DNA of 64,000 nt, from positions 10,352,471 to 10,416,470 of the forward strand of contig NC_084819.1 in the NCBI RefSeq assembly GCF_963583255.1, given 5' to 3'. Positions 1-12,123 of the stretch are shown piece after piece (within the stretch, counting starts at the first letter, position 1; each line of letters starts with the position of its first letter). A program made the position numbers and the translations under genes. The notes beneath the pieces are model-generated. The model had not been told where the DNA came from. It did no database searches and saw nothing but the letters and a program-made list of their open reading frames with translations. Source of the DNA: Pyrus communis. Taxonomy: Eukaryota; Streptophyta; Magnoliopsida; Rosales; Rosaceae.

Positions 1-210
1 GTAGGTGAAGTAAGTGTGTGGTGTAGCTTTCATTTGGTTTGCTATAAATACCCAAGTCCTCAAGCATTGTATATCATCCAAGGAAAAACAAAGCCTAGAG
101 CTAAATAAGAAAAGCTTTGCTAATTAGTTTGTTTTGTGAGCTTTCTTTAAGAGTGTGCTCTATTTTCTTCTTCTTGGGATCATTAGAGTTATCTTGGATA
201 CTCTTCTTAT
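1..210 (+). other. Possible LTR or leader fragment at window edge
   Basis: A TATAAATA box (43-50) is followed by a pyrimidine-rich leader-like stretch, and LINE coding sequence starts near 215. A TATA box followed by such a leader fits the promoter part of an LTR cut by the window edge or by the LINE insertion. No coding potential is visible. A degraded gene promoter is equally possible. Confidence 0.25.
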
Positions 211-1895
211 TCAACAGTTCATTGGGTGGCTTGGAGTAAGGTTGCAAAGAAAAGGTCAGTAGGATGGCTTGGGTTTAAGGAAATCATCGCATTTAATTTA
301 GCCAGGCTTGCTAAAGTTTAATTCAGCCATGCTTGCTAAAGTAAGGTGGCAGGTGATTTGTAACCTGGAGTCAATGCTGGCTAAAGTGCTTCAGGCTAAA
401 TATTATCCTTCTTCATCATTTTCTTAATGCTCCAGTGGGTAGGGGAACATTATAGGGATGGAAAGGAATATTGCAAGGAAGGAAGGTATTGAAGGCAGGT
501 ATTCGATGGAAGATGGGAGATGGTAGAAATGTTCGTATTTTATCAGATCCATGGTTGCCTACACCAAGAACATTCAAACCTTTGTCGAGACACATTGATA
601 TGCCTAGTAGGGTGTCTGATATTGTAAACCCTGATACGAAATGGGATACGGCGACAATAGAAAGGTGTTTTGGTTCGGAGGAAGCTGGTATTATCCTTTG
701 CATGCCGCTTAGCCAACATGGTTGTCCTGATCGCCTTATTTGGCATTATACTTGTAATGGGATGTATTCGGTTAAATCCAAATATCTAGTTGCTGAAGAG
801 ATGAATAGGAATGGAGAGTTGGGACGGAAGGGTGTTGGGTAGTCAAGTATGGGAGATACCAAAGATTCAACATGGCGGGAATTATGGCGTTTGGGGGTTC
901 CTCCCAAGCTTTGCCACTTTATTTGGAGAGGGTGTAGAAACGTCTTAGCAGTACGTACCAATTTACGATGACGATGTATTCGATTAAAGACTAGTTGCCC
1001 ATTATGTGACGAAGAGGTGGAAACACAGGTACACTTATTTTTTCGTTGTCCGTTTGCGTGGGTATTTCGGTTTAGTTCCCCGCTTCAATTATATGTAATG
1101 TGGGTGAAGGGTGGATATTTTTTGGAGTGCTGGAAGTGGAGTTGTAAAAATATGGTGTGTCGATGGAAATGAAACAACTCATGCGGTGGGTGATATGTGG
1201 ATTGTGGTGGATTCGGAAGTGCTGAAATAGTGCAGTGTTTGAGAAAATATTCATCACACCGGCTGGAGCTCTAGGTGCGGGAGATTGCTGGCAGTGGAGG
1301 GAAGGTTGTGCAGCAGTATGGTGACAGGCAACGCCTTGAGGGGGAGGTTCAGGTCTGGTGGGTGAAGCCACCTTTTCGTACTATCAAGGTGAATTGTGAT
1401 GGGGCTTGGTGTAAGCAAACGAGTGTGGGGGGTTGTGGGTGGGTTGCCAGGGACTTTGCCGGAATTTTTCAAGCCGGTGGTGGTGTGGGAGGTATAATTT
1501 GTGGTTCCAGTTTGATGGGGGGGAAGCGGAAGCAATGAGATTGGCATTGATGGCTTGTGTGGAGTTGGGATTTGAGTTGGTTCAGTGAGAGACCAACTCG
1601 AAGGTTTTGGTGGAAATGCTTACTGGGGTTTTGGTCCCGGAGGTAGCTTTAGAGGGTATCCTATGGGATATGAATTATATTTGACAACAATTGAGTGCAG
1701 TAGAGTTTTTGTTTACTCCTTGTGCCTGTAATGGGGTTGCACATCAAGTGGCTTCGTATGCCACGCGTGTGGGGGGTTCACATATGTGGGTTCGTTTTGA
1801 ACCAGAATGGCTGTTTAACACTCTGATGTCTGATGTAAACATTTCAGTTCATCTTTAATAATATTTGAATTTCGACAAAAAAAAAAAAAAAAAAA
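211..1895 (+). mobile_element. 5'-truncated, decayed L1-like LINE (ORF2 C-terminal half)
   Basis: This is the 3' part of a plant L1-like non-LTR retrotransposon. It starts inside the region after the reverse transcriptase (an HWVAWSKVA-like segment near 220). The conserved W-K-M-G-D-G...D-P-W-L-P block lies at about 505-560 and a Y-S-V-K-S-K-Y segment at about 765-785. A zinc-binding block (C-P-L-C near 1000, then F-F-R-C-P) leads into an RNase H domain whose D-G-A-W and G-W-V-A-R-D-F motifs lie near 1395-1455. It ends in an A19 tail (1877-1895). Several frameshifts and stops (for example 840 and 968) show it is dead. A near-duplicate of about 24 bp sits at 298-342. No clear target-site duplication was found. 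Confidence 0.85.
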
Positions 1896-3719
1896 CTTGA
1901 AAAGAAAAAAAATGTATAGTGTGAAATTGAAAGGACTCTATCTAATGCTGATGTTGGTGCCCCTGTAAAATTCCTTTTCTTCCAGCTTTCATGAGTGATA
2001 GTTACCTTTTTCAACCATTTGCAAGTTAAAAAAAAGTCGTAGCTAATAATACTATATGATCTCTGGTAAAACACATTACAGTTCGACTCGTAAGTTCTTT
2101 CTTTATGAAACAAAAATAATAATTTAAGAGTACCATAATTACCAAAACTTGAGCATTTACTTTTTAAGCTTTGATTATTCTTAAGCATGCGGTTGTTTTT
2201 TGCTTAGTTTAGTTTAGAAGATATGGTCACTATCTTGGTAAAATATGAGGATTAATTAGTGAGCCAATGAACTCATTAACCTATTTCCCAATGCCAGCAT
2301 GTGTAAAGGTAACTGTCATAATAAACTTCCAGTCCCAGTCTCAGGGATTCATTCATTTTCTTGCCAAAGTAATGAGGTGCATGTGAGAAGCCATCACTGT
2401 TGGATAAGGCAATTGAGTAATGTTGAATTCGAATCCCCAAAACCCAAAAGCACCATGATCATTAATTATATAAATCCATGACTATTGACCAACAATGCAA
2501 TATCGTTGAACGCCATGCAATGCATGCAGCTAATTGCTCTCGTTCCTTTAACAACAAAGGGGTTTCTTTTTCTTTAATAAAAAGAAGAAGAAGAAAAAAA
2601 AAAAAAAAGTTTCTTTTTCTTATTCAAATCATATTAGATTTAGAGGTGACATGAGAAGTCCAACACGACACCTTAAGTGCAGGTTGAATGCTCTTAAGGA
2701 CGTAAATATTTGCAATGTTTTTATTAAAAGTGTTTCATCTTTTATTTTTATTTTTTATTTTTTTTCCTGAAATGATTTCAATTAAACTCCTCTTTCTCAG
2801 TTTTACCTAACATACTTGTATATTTGGGCAAACCGCTGACGGCAGGGACCACTGTGGCCCTAACCCTAATTTTGAGAAAACAGGATGATGTTGATAAGAT
2901 AATTGAACCCTGCATCATAGAGACAAGAGTTCCCTACAACATTCTTTATTTTTTTATTGAGATTGCTAACACTGCAAACTCAAAACCCACGTATTATTAT
3001 CATAACGTAGTATGTCGGACTGTTAAACAAGGTCATGCATATTTCTCTTGTGCATGCCTATATACAAAATGTAACCTTTATTAACCATGGTCTTTACACG
3101 TGTGATGAGCCTTTTCTGTGAAATGAGCTTGTCACTTACTAATTTCTGGGCCTATAGGCTACGGAAAATTCAAGTCCAAACATTGACGCCAAAATTTCCA
3201 TGCAACTGTAAGGGTTCAAATTCAGTTTACATGATGATCGGAAAATAGGACTGAGAAGAGGTTAACGTGTGGACATATTTTAGAGCAGTACTAAGTGTGA
3301 CAAACTACAATGTGGGTAGGGATATAAATATATATGTCTTAGAAATAGGAGACATTGAGCTTGAAGGAAACAAAATGATTTGCTCTTCATGTTCCAATGC
3401 CCCTTCACTTTGTGACTTTGTCTTCTCTCCCGAAATAATCGGGATTTTCTCTAGTAGAAGATGTCTAAGTACTGCACGATTATATGCATACCTCCAATTA
3501 TGTGATCGATCAAAGGAACTTGTAGTGCAGCCTGGATTTCATACTGATGTATTAGATAAAAGTTTTTAGTGTTGCACTATAAAACACATATGTAGTTCAA
3601 AGTATTGGATTCCACTTCTATGATACATAGCATTAAATGCTAGGAGCATTGGATGATCTACATCCGTGGGACCACAATAAAAGTAATAATTCAAACCAAT
3701 TTAGGTCATCCAAGTCCGT
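1896..3719. other. Gene-free, AT-rich intergenic DNA
   Basis: I see no supported gene here. The open frames are short, start mid-sequence and match no family I know. An A/G-rich simple tract (about 2575-2608) is flanked on both sides by GTTTCTTTTTCTT. Confidence 0.5.
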
Positions 3720-4073
3720 CGTGGTAAAATTTTGCCGATGGATAAGATAATTCGTCGGCCAAAACATTTTTGCCCGACATGAATTGTGACGAACCTCCGT
3801 TGGTTAAGTGTACGTTGACCGTCGAGGCTCGACGGAACGAATTTTAGTCGATGAATATGTGTTCGTCGTGTCAAAACAAAATTTGATTCTAAATAAATTT
3901 TGTAAAACTTTAACCGACGACGATTCCGTCGGTTTAGTGAACCTTCATATAAAAAAAATATTACTTGATTTTGTTAGCCGACAGAGTGGTTGGTCGAGCA
4001 AATGTATACAAAATATCAAAAGAAATTAATTTTAATAATTAATTAAAAATTATTACAATAATAAACACATTTG
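3720..4073. repeat. CCGACGG-motif-rich repeat fragment, interrupted by Copia-1
   Basis: Variants of a CCGACGG/CCGTCGG motif recur several times in both orientations within about 270 bp (for example near 3755, 3800, 3830, 3915 and 3980). Dense short motifs in both orientations are typical of the subterminal regions of CACTA (En/Spm) DNA transposons, but I cannot see clear CACTA termini. Copia-1 inserted immediately downstream, at ATTTG. Confidence 0.4.
4069..4073. repeat. Copia-1 target-site duplication, left copy (ATTTG)
   Basis: It is identical to 11372-11376, directly outside the right LTR. Five base pairs is the usual duplication size for copia integrases. Confidence 0.9.
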
Positions 4074-4340
4074 TGTTACAGTCCTAATAGATTAGGAATG
4101 TGATTGTTTAAATCTTAGTGTATATAGGGATATCTTAGAATATTCTTTTTAGTAGATATTATCCTATTAGAGTTGTAATCTTATTAGGGTAAGGATTTAA
4201 CGTATCCTACTACTATACATAAAGGCACAATAGGGTGATACAACACACATCTCAGAATTACATCTCTCACTTCTCTCTCTTGCCGCTGGCCCTCTCCCTC
4301 TCTATTCCTAAATACAGTTCAGTAAATTAGGCCTACAACA
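4074..4340 (+). repeat. Copia-1 5' LTR
   Basis: It begins TGTTACAG and ends GCCTACAACA, giving the usual TG...CA termini. A degenerate TATA segment lies near 4211, where the 3' copy reads TATAAATA. A pyrimidine-rich R/U5-like stretch follows (about 4265-4310). Confidence 0.92.
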
Positions 4341-4353
4341 CGTTATCAGCACG
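4341..4353 (+). promoter_or_regulatory. Probable primer-binding region of Copia-1
   Basis: The sequence abutting the 5' LTR is CGTTATCAGCACG, where the minus-strand primer site is expected. I have not matched it to a specific tRNA. Confidence 0.5.
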
Positions 4354-5028
4354 CTCTTTCCAGAAGCTAAGGAATTGAAGGATCGTGGATGAGGCTTTCT
4401 TCTACAACATCAAAGGCTTTCAATTATTTTTTGCCAATCAGGTTCTTTTAAAATAAATCAAGATATTTGAAACGACCTTGAAGCATGAAAACATTCTCCA
4501 TGATGCATGAACCCCCTATATTTATATTTTCCTTTCAATTATATATATTTGTTCATCCAATATGCAATTATGCTATGTGGAATTTGTGAGTCAAAGCATC
4601 GAAATTAATTTAGAAGCACTTAGAGTTTTTAACCATAGAATTCGAAAAAAAAAAATCAGGGAATTAATGCTGCATAAGTTGTGGCTCACCGCTGCGCCAC
4701 CGCTGGCATCATCGCCGCTGAGCCCTATGGCTGGCTTTTAGCCTAACCGCGTGCAACATATTGGGAAGATGTCGTTGGACGTCTGGACCACACGGCGACA
4801 GCCATTTGGGCTTTGCTGCGCACGTATGACACCCAGGCCCTTGTCCTGGTTAGGATTTTGAAACGGGCCTGCAGCCCTAGCCCACTCCAGTAAGCCTGCA
4901 GCTCTTGTGGGCTTACTCCTATGCCTCTAGCCCACTCTAGTAAGCCCAATGCTTGCTGGGTTCATCTCTCTCGCCACCTATAGCAAGCCTACTTGCTTGC
5001 TAAGTCCTCGTGCCTCGACCCCCGATTC

Positions 5029-5130
5029 GAAGCCAGGCTTTTGGCTGGGTTTCTCGCACTCAAGCCCAAACCGAAGCCAGACTTTTGGCAATGCTTCTCG
5101 CACTCAAGCCCAAATTGAAGCCCAGCTTTT
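5029..5130 (+). repeat. 44-bp tandem repeat in Copia-1 leader
   Basis: Units start at 5029, 5073 and 5117, each with GAAGCC(C)AG. There are two full copies and one partial copy, with a few substitutions. The surrounding 4800-5350 stretch is rich in AAGCCC-like words and has no protein-domain signal. Confidence 0.8.
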
Positions 5131-5870
5131 ACCCACGCCCAGGCTAGCCCCCGTGCTAGGCCTATGTTTCCCAAGCCAATTTTAAGACCCAAAATTAGCA
5201 GCTTAGTTGCTGCGCCTATCCCAGACCTCGGCCCATGGCTTGCAGCCATGATTGGACTGCATTGCAGCCAACCCATGGTTCATTAAGCCCTTTTAGGGCC
5301 TTGCCTTGCACACATCACCCAAGCCCACCGACATTGGGCTATAATTTTTTGAACCCAACATTATTTTTTGCATTCCTGCTAATTTTAGCCCAGATATTAT
5401 TATTATTTTTGCTTCTACAATCAATTGAATTAATTAAAGTGACCAACACTGCATTAATCTGATAATTAATCCAAAATTATTGACATGAAGTTCACTTTTT
5501 GGCAATTAATGATTCAATAAATTATTTTGATTCTTTGAACTGTTGACTATCTTTCGTTGTCTCGATGCACTCACACTTAGGTTCCTGAAGCAATCCACAA
5601 ATTCACTACACTTTTTTGTATATTGTCTTCTGTGTTGTTGCAAGTACCCTTATAAATGAACCGAACATTCATAGCTAAATCAAACCTGTAGTTTCGAATT
5701 TAGTGCCTTTGAAACCCACAGTTTTCATTCAAAACTTATCACATGAAACCCATAGCTTTCATACTTAAATTAAACCAATACATGTATATAGAATCCGCAT
5801 GTTCTACGACATATGTCTATGGTTTTCAATACAACTAACCACGTTTTGTTATACCCTTTGTTTTAAGGAC

Positions 5871-6420
5871 ATGTCGAACTTGAACAAGCTTGATTTCATC
5901 GCTCTGGAAGTATTTGGAAGAAACTACCTAAAGTGGGCCCAAGACGTGAAGCTTAATCTTACTACAAAGAGTCTTAGAGCTACTATCGAGGAACCTACTG
6001 ACAATGAACCCGTCGATGAAGCTCAGAAAGCTATTGGTATGATCCTCATCCGAAGACACATCCATGATGTTCTACAGACTGAGTACCTTGTAGAGGAAGA
6101 TCCACGTACCTTCTGGCTCGCTCTGGCTGATCGCTTTGATCACCAGAAAGACATTTACTTGATTGAAGCAAGACACAACTGGCATCATTTACACTTCCAA
6201 GACTTTAAGTCTATGAATGAATACAACTCTGAAGTTTGTAGAATCTAATCACTGCTTGAGTTCTATAAAGAGGACTTAACCGAACAAGATCTCCTAGAGA
6301 ATACCTATTTGACCTTCAATGCCACAAATATTGTCATGCAGAAACAATATAGGGCACATAAGTTCACCAAATTTTTGAATTTGATATATGTTTTACTTAT
6401 CGTTGAAAAGTAGAACCAGC
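5871..6420 (+). pseudogene. Copia-1 Gag (broken)
   Basis: The ATG at 5871 opens a Gag of the plant type beginning MSNLNKLDF, with the RNYLKW block and the R-R-H-I-H-D and A-L-A-D-R-F-D-H-Q-K-D segments of the UBN2-like capsid region. The frame is closed by a TAA at 6246-6248, although Gag-like coding continues beyond it (L-L-E-N-T-Y segment near 6295). Further in-frame stops follow near 6410 and 6505. An upstream extension of the open frame to 5799 is unlikely to be translated, because the family start is at 5871. Confidence 0.85.
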
Positions 6421-6687
6421 TTTTGATGAAGAATCATCAAGCTCAACCCACTGGCACGAACGCTGCGCCTGAAGTGCATGTGTCTAATTCTAGCAGTCAT
6501 AATTGACGGAAACCCCGTCGTGGCCGTGGTAATAGGCAGCAAGCCCCACTATAGGCCCAAGGTTAACAGAGACAAGGCCCACCCAAGAGAGGAAATTTGA
6601 CCCAGAAACGCTAACCCCTTGCCCCTAAGGCCCTAAACTTCAAGAACAAGGGAAAAACTACCGTTCAGTCAACTTCCACTGAATTAG

Positions 6688-6740
6688 ACATGTGTTATTG
6701 CTGTGGATCAAAGGATCATTGGTCACGCATATACTGAGTT
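6688..6740 (+). pseudogene. Copia-1 Gag zinc knuckle remnant
   Basis: A C-Y-C-C-G-S-K-D-H-W-S-R segment fits a CCHC nucleocapsid knuckle whose final Cys is displaced by a nearby stop. It sits between the Gag capsid region and the protease, as expected for copia. Confidence 0.65.
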
Positions 6741-7138
6741 ACCCTTGAGGCTATTGTTAAGTATCATTCTAGTCCTGAGTCTAACTTTCTGCATGTGGAA
6801 CATCCTGAAGATGCTACTACAACTATGGAGGTTTCAGATTTTCAGAAGGCATCCCCTCCCATGGAAGAATACATTTTTATTTTTCTAAGACATGTTAGGG
6901 TGTTTTTACACCCCTAGTGGCCGAACCCACTAGGAGTGGCCGAACACCCCCTATATTTTTCTAGCTTTATGGTTTAATTTTTGGACAATTTTTCTAAGTC
7001 CTTGGAATTATTTGTTTAGATTGGTTTGTTTTGAATTATGGATAATTATTTTTTATGGACATTATTTTCTCAATTAATTAATTGAATGAATGAAATTATA
7101 TTTATGTATGTGACCGATTCAATTAATTTATTTCTAGG

Positions 7139-7560
7139 TATGACTAGTGGGGAAGTTAGTTGTCTGGCTGATATTGCCACCATGCACACCATCTTGCATG
7201 AGAAACACTATTTTACTAACTTCATACCTAAAAATGCACATCTGACAACTATCTCAGGCCCATCCAACCTGATAGAAGGATACAAAAAGGCACATATTAT
7301 GTTGTCCAATAGTACTAAATTAACCATTAAAGAGGCACTCTGTTCTCCACATTCCAGCAGAACGTTGCTCAGTTTTAGAGATATTCGAGATAATCAGTAT
7401 CATGTTTAAACCATTGAAGAGAATGGTTCTGAATTTCTTTGTATCACTTCTTACGAATATGGCCAAAAACATATTCACGAGAAGCTGGAACGTCTCCCGA
7501 GTGGATTGTACATAACAAACATTCACACCATTGAGACCCATCACGTGGCCAGCCTTATGG
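7139..7560 (+). pseudogene. Copia-1 aspartic protease region (broken)
   Basis: The segment C-L-A-D-I-A-T-M-H-T-I-L (about 7160-7195) is the protease active-site block, with Asp followed by I-A instead of the usual S/T-A/G. The downstream part, with I-E-E-N-G and E-K-L-E-R-L-P-S-G-L-Y, belongs to the protease-integrase linker (GAG-pre-integrase). A TAA at 7408 interrupts it. Confidence 0.75.
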
Positions 7561-7574
7561 TTGGGTTCTAAAGC

Positions 7575-8280
7575 ACTCTCCTGCTCTGGCATGACCGAAT
7601 GGGACACCCTGGATAAGATATGATGTATCGTATCCTCAAAGTATCACATGGGCATCACTTAAAATTTATCCCGGCCATCCGCTTTGCAAAGCATGCTCCC
7701 TGGGGAAGTTGAACATTCAACCCTCACTTACAAAGATTATTCAGGATCCCTCTAAATTTCTTCAGAGGATTCAAGGGGATATTTTTGAACCTATCCAACC
7801 AACATGTGGACCATTTAGATACTTCATGTTGTTGGTTGATGCATCGATGCGATGGTCACAAGTCTGCTTATTGTCCACACGTAATGAATGCTGCATTTGT
7901 GAAACTTCTAGCACAAATTATTAAGCTTAGGGCTCATCACCTTGATTATCCGAAGTCGATTCGACTAGATAATGCTAGAGAGTTTACGTCACAAAATTTT
8001 GACGATTATTGCATGTCTGTTTGGATTAAAGTTGAAAAATATGTACCCCATGTTCACATCCAAAATGGCCTGGTAGAAGCTTTCATAAAGCATCTTCAAA
8101 CGATAGCTCGGACTTTGGTTATGCGAACCAACTTATCGGTATTTGCTAGGGGCCATGCAATATTGCACACAACTATATTGGTCTGCCTGAGGCCCACTGC
8201 TACACAACCTCATTTACCGTTACAGTTGGTTACTGGATACGAGCCTAACGTCTTGCATTTATGTGTGTTTGGGTAATCAA
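7575..8280 (+). pseudogene. Copia-1 integrase (frameshifted)
   Basis: An H-D-R-M-G-H-P-G segment marks the zinc-binding start (about 7585). The catalytic core is split over two frames: D-I-F-E-P...L-V-D-A-S to about 7920, then the I-R-L-D-N-A-R-E-F block and an E residue in N-G-L-V-E-A-F near 8060-8080. A stop lies at 7612 and a frameshift at about 7780-7925. Confidence 0.85.
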
Positions 8281-8595
8281 TCTATATGCTAATAGCGCTG
8301 CCACTACGTACCAAAATGGGTCATCAGAGAAAAATGGGAATCTATGTTGATTATGATTCGCCATTAATTATTCCCTACTTAGAGCCCTTGACAGAATATC
8401 TCCGCACGTTTTGCGGATTGTTACTTTGATGAGACAGTTTTCCCGTCGTTAGGGGGAGATAAAATCACTAACATTTCTGTAAAATGCCATGAATTGTCGT
8501 GGATTACTCTCACTATGTCTCATTTAGATCCCCGCACCTCTTAGTCTGAAATTGAAGTGCGACGTATTCTAAATCTTTAGAGCATTGCTCAAAGC

Positions 8596-9830
8596 ATGCT
8601 AGATGCTTTTACTGATCTAGCAAAGGTGGTGAGATCACATATACCCACTGTAAACGCACCTGCAAGGATGGACGTACTTAATGTACGTCGTAACACTGCC
8701 TTGGAAGGCCGAATCGTCCCAGAGGGCAGGGTGGCCGCACTTCCTATGCGGCTCGGTACACTGGTGGCTAGCCAATCATCTGCTCCTACCCTGAAGCGTG
8801 GTAGACCCCCTGGTTTAAAGGATTCACAACCTCGAAAGAGGAAAATGGCAAAAACTAGTAACCATAGTCTGAATCTGACCATTGCTTATTCATCTGTTCC
8901 AACACATGATGTTATTATATATTACAGTGATGTCTTATATGAGACATACTGCCCTCTCGAGAATCGTGAGATTTCAGTCCATTACGCAGTTTTGGATGAG
9001 GTTTGGAATCAGAATAAAATGATTGTCAATGATGCATTCTCGTATATAGTTGCTTCTAACATCATGCTTAGCGATGACATTGAACCATGTTCCATTGATG
9101 AATGTCGACGTAGAATGGATTGGTTATATTGGAAACAAGCAATCCAGGTTGAACTTAATTCACTTACGAAACGTAATATGTTTCAGCCTGTAGCTCATAC
9201 TCTACCACATGTGAAGCCTATGGGCTACAAGTGGGTTTTCGTGAGGAAATGTAATGGGAAGAATGAAATAATGCGATACAAAGCACGCGTTATAGCGCAA
9301 GGCTTCTCTCAACGCCCTGGAATTGATTACGACGAGACGTATTCCCCCGTAATGAATGTCATAACGTTCCACTACCTTATCATTTTGATAGTTTTTGAAA
9401 AATTGAATATGCAGCTTGTGCACATTGTAATCATGTATCTTTATGGACATCTAGATACAAAAATCTACATGAAAGTTCCAAAATGACTTCCATTGACTGG
9501 TTCAGACCACATAACACTCTCTTGATTAGGTTGAGGAGATCACTTTACGGATTGAAATAATCTAGGCGGATGTGGTATAACTATCTGGGCAAGTCAGGGT
9601 TATGTGAACAACGGACTATGCCCACGCGTGTTCATCAAGAAGTCACATTCCGGATTTGCGATCGTTACATTTTATGTCGACGACATGAACCTCATTAGAA
9701 CTCCTGCAGAGCTTGAGGAAATTGCCGATCACTTAAAATCGGAATTTGAGATGAAAGATCTTGGGAAAACTCGATATTGTCTCGGCCTGGAGATCGAGCA
9801 TTGTTCGGATGGAATCCTAGTACATTAATC
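8596..9830 (+). pseudogene. Copia-1 reverse transcriptase (broken)
   Basis: After a variable linker, the copia RT starts with the W..A...E...L block (about 9130). G-Y-K-W-V-F-V-R-K and Y-K-A-R-V-I-A-Q-G-F-S-Q-R-P-G-I-D-Y follow at about 9220-9335. A stop at 9484 and a frameshift precede the catalytic F-Y-V-D-D block near 9675. The frame ends at 9826-9828. Confidence 0.9.
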
Positions 9831-9849
9831 AAACTACACCGAAAATTTT

Positions 9850-10640
9850 TTGCGACATTTTAATGAGGATAAAGCGAAGCCTTCGAGTACTCCTATGGTC
9901 GTTCAGACTTTAGATGCTAAACGAGATCCCTTCCATCCCAAGGAGGATGAGGAAGAGATTTTGGAGCTTGAAGTTCCATACCTAAGTGCAATTAGTGCTT
10001 TTTGTACTTGGCTCAATGCACTAGACCCGACATCTCCTTCGTTGTTAATCTTTTGGCTAGATACAATAATGGGCCTACATGCAGACACTGGAATAATGTT
10101 AAAGACATTTTCTGCTACCTCAAGGGTACGACGGATTTGGGCTTGTTCTACACCCATGAATCCTCAAGATGAGCCGTCGCCAACCTGAGTCCTCGGGCTG
10201 ATTCCCACCTCGTTGGTTTCGCAGATGTTGGTTATCTGTTTGACCTACATAAGGCATGTTCTCAATCGGGTTATATCTTTACTGTTAGAGACACCGTTAT
10301 ATCTTGGAGGTTTACCAAGAAAAAGCTAGTTACAACTTCTTCGAACCATGATGAGATTCTCGCCCTGCATGAAGCATCGCTTGAGTGCTTTTGGTTGAGA
10401 GCAATTATGGAACATATTCAGAGCACTAGTGGTCTTACAACTATCATTGACATTTCTACGACGATCTTTGAAGACAGTGTAGCAAGTATCGAGCAGTTAA
10501 AGAAGGGATACATCAAGGGAGACAACAAGCACATAGCGCCGAAATTCTTTTATTCTCACCAGCAACAACAGCATTAGAACATTGAAGTCAAGCAAATCTA
10601 TTCCCAGGACAACCTAACCGATCTCTTCACCAGGAATCCG
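9850..10640 (+). pseudogene. Copia-1 RT thumb and RNase H (broken)
   Basis: The P-S-S-T-P-M region (about 9880) begins the thumb/connection. The RNase H region carries V-G-F-A-D-V-G-Y-L near 10215-10240, S-Q-S-G-Y-I-F-T, and S-S-N-H-D-E-I-L-A-L-H-E-A-S near 10340-10380. The terminal D-N-L-T-D-L-F-T-R block lies near 10605-10635. The frame changes near 10190 and there is a stop at 10576. Confidence 0.85.
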
Positions 10641-11102
10641 TATGTGTAAATTATCTGAGTTAAATTGCTTGTAGTTCTGTTATTTGGAAGTTATGTCTAA
10701 CTCAGGGGGAGTATCCTGAAGCATACTCACTTGATCTTTATGTACTAATTTTTTCTACGATTTGGAGCATTTTTCCACTAGGTTTTTGCTACCTAACGAG
10801 GTTTTGATGAGGCACCCATCCTGGGATGATCATACTCCAATGAGTTAGCTACTTTCATCATATTTGACGTTTGTTTTAGACATTATGCATACTTCTTACT
10901 TTTCTCCTTAGTCTATGGGTTTTTACCTGCCTTAGGTTTTACCATAGCGAGGTTTTGTGAGTTTTACTACCAATGCATACTTTCTTTTTAATTTGAGGCT
11001 CGCATTTACCCATTGTGCTGATGACTTCATAAACTGTTCTACCTCATCTGCTGAAGATCTGATGTGATGTTTTGTTTGAGTATTTACACACTCAAGGGGG
11101 AG
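10641..11102 (+). other. Copia-1 3' untranslated region with two polypurine tracts
   Basis: Non-coding DNA runs between RNase H and the 3' LTR. An internal GGGGGAG near 10705 and a second one directly before the 3' LTR (about 11096-11102) are candidate plus-strand primers. Confidence 0.7.
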
Positions 11103-11371
11103 TATTACAATCTTAATAGATTAGGAATGTGATTGTGTAAATCCTAGTGTATCTAGGCATATCTTAGAATAGTTTCTTTTGTAGATATTATCTTATTAGA
11201 GTTGTAATCCTATTAGGGTAAGGATTTAACCTATCCTACTACTATAAATAGATGCACAATGGGGTGATACATTACACACCTCAGAATTACATCTCTATCT
11301 TCCCTCTTTCTGGCCGCCGGCCGTCTCCCTCTCTAGTCCTAAATACAGTTTAGTAAATTAGGCCTACAACA
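11103..11371 (+). repeat. Copia-1 3' LTR
   Basis: It aligns end to end with 4074-4340 and starts TATTACAATC (the TG has mutated to TA). It contains TATAAATA (about 11243-11250) and ends CCTACAACA. The right target-site duplication ATTTG follows. Confidence 0.92.
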
Positions 11372-11376
11372 ATTTG

Positions 11377-11790
11377 TTTAATTAATATAAAAATCCGTAC
11401 AATACTATTAAAATAAAACAAAAAATTATTTTGGTTGATGAAATGCTTCACTGAATCCCCCTATAGCTTCACATCCCACAAAAGATGTATAATTCCAGAA
11501 TTTATAAATTCTGAAAATAACCACAAATTGGTTCATTCTATTCTGAAATTCATTAGGTAGATGATTCAGAGCTTTTTCATGACTTACATATTTCTTGTAC
11601 TTAGAGTGCAGCTCAAACATTCACTCTTTGCATCTTATATTCCATAGTCGATAGTAAAATATAACCAGTTCTTCCATGTTGATATCGAAATCAATTTGAA
11701 ACAGACAAAAAAAATTGTTAGTTATAAAAATACAATAATTTAGTAATTATATATGATAATGAAAATTACTAAAACATTAAATTATTATAA

Positions 11791-11831
<41 letters not shown>

Positions 11832-12114
11832 GTTACCAAGAAGTCTGCCATTGAGCGTGCTTTGCCTCACTAGACACGTACTTCCATTTATGGGTACTCA
11901 TAGGACACTTAGTACGAATAAGTACACCTATGGAGTGATTCAACAATGATTGAACTTTGGGGATGTCAGATGCCCAATTCTTGAGTCATTTTCAACCCTT
12001 ACTCGTCAGGTAAAAGAAATAGTTATGCGCATAGGCATCTGTTTTAAAAAATTATAAAAATTGCCAACTTTTCTAAATATATATAATAATTTATAGTATA
12101 CACAAAAATAGTGA
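11377..12114 (-). other. Right half of the DNA split by Copia-1; weak transposase-like fragment
   Basis: AT-rich DNA holds an A37 homopolymer (11793-11829). On the minus strand, 11426-11620 has a short open frame with a K-K-Y-x-S-H-E-K-A-L segment. This recalls the H/D-E-x-A-L block of plant Ptta/En/Spm-type transposase proteins, but the similarity is too short to be firm. No other gene is seen. Confidence 0.25.
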
Positions 12115-12123
12115 TATTTTCTA
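12115..12123. repeat. 9-bp target-site duplication of the Mutator-type MITE (left)
   Basis: TATTTTCTA is identical to 13088-13096 on the other side. Confidence 0.9.

Larger units (their letters stand above)
4074..11371 (+). mobile_element. Copia-1: complete but defective Ty1/copia retrotransposon
   Basis: Two LTRs of 267 and 269 bp bound the element. It is flanked by a perfect 5-bp target-site duplication ATTTG (4069-4073 and 11372-11376). The internal order is primer-binding region, Gag, zinc knuckle, protease, integrase, reverse transcriptase and RNase H, with two GGGGGAG polypurine tracts near 10705 and 11096. That protease-integrase-RT order is the copia type. Stops and frameshifts occur in every domain, so it cannot be autonomous. 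The LTRs differ at roughly one site in ten by eye, which points to an old insertion. The DNA it split is the repeat fragment at 3720-4073 and 11377 onward. Confidence 0.93.

Noticed and set aside
3267..3569. 100-codon plus-strand open frame
   Set aside because: No domain, no plausible promoter context, and the surrounding DNA is repeat-like. I cannot support it as a gene.
3570..3590. GCACTATAAAA as a CACTA transposon terminus
   Set aside because: No matching inverted terminus or 3-bp duplication could be found downstream.
5235..5462. Open frame in the Copia-1 leader
   Set aside because: It lies between the primer-binding region and Gag in AAGCCC-rich DNA and has no domain.
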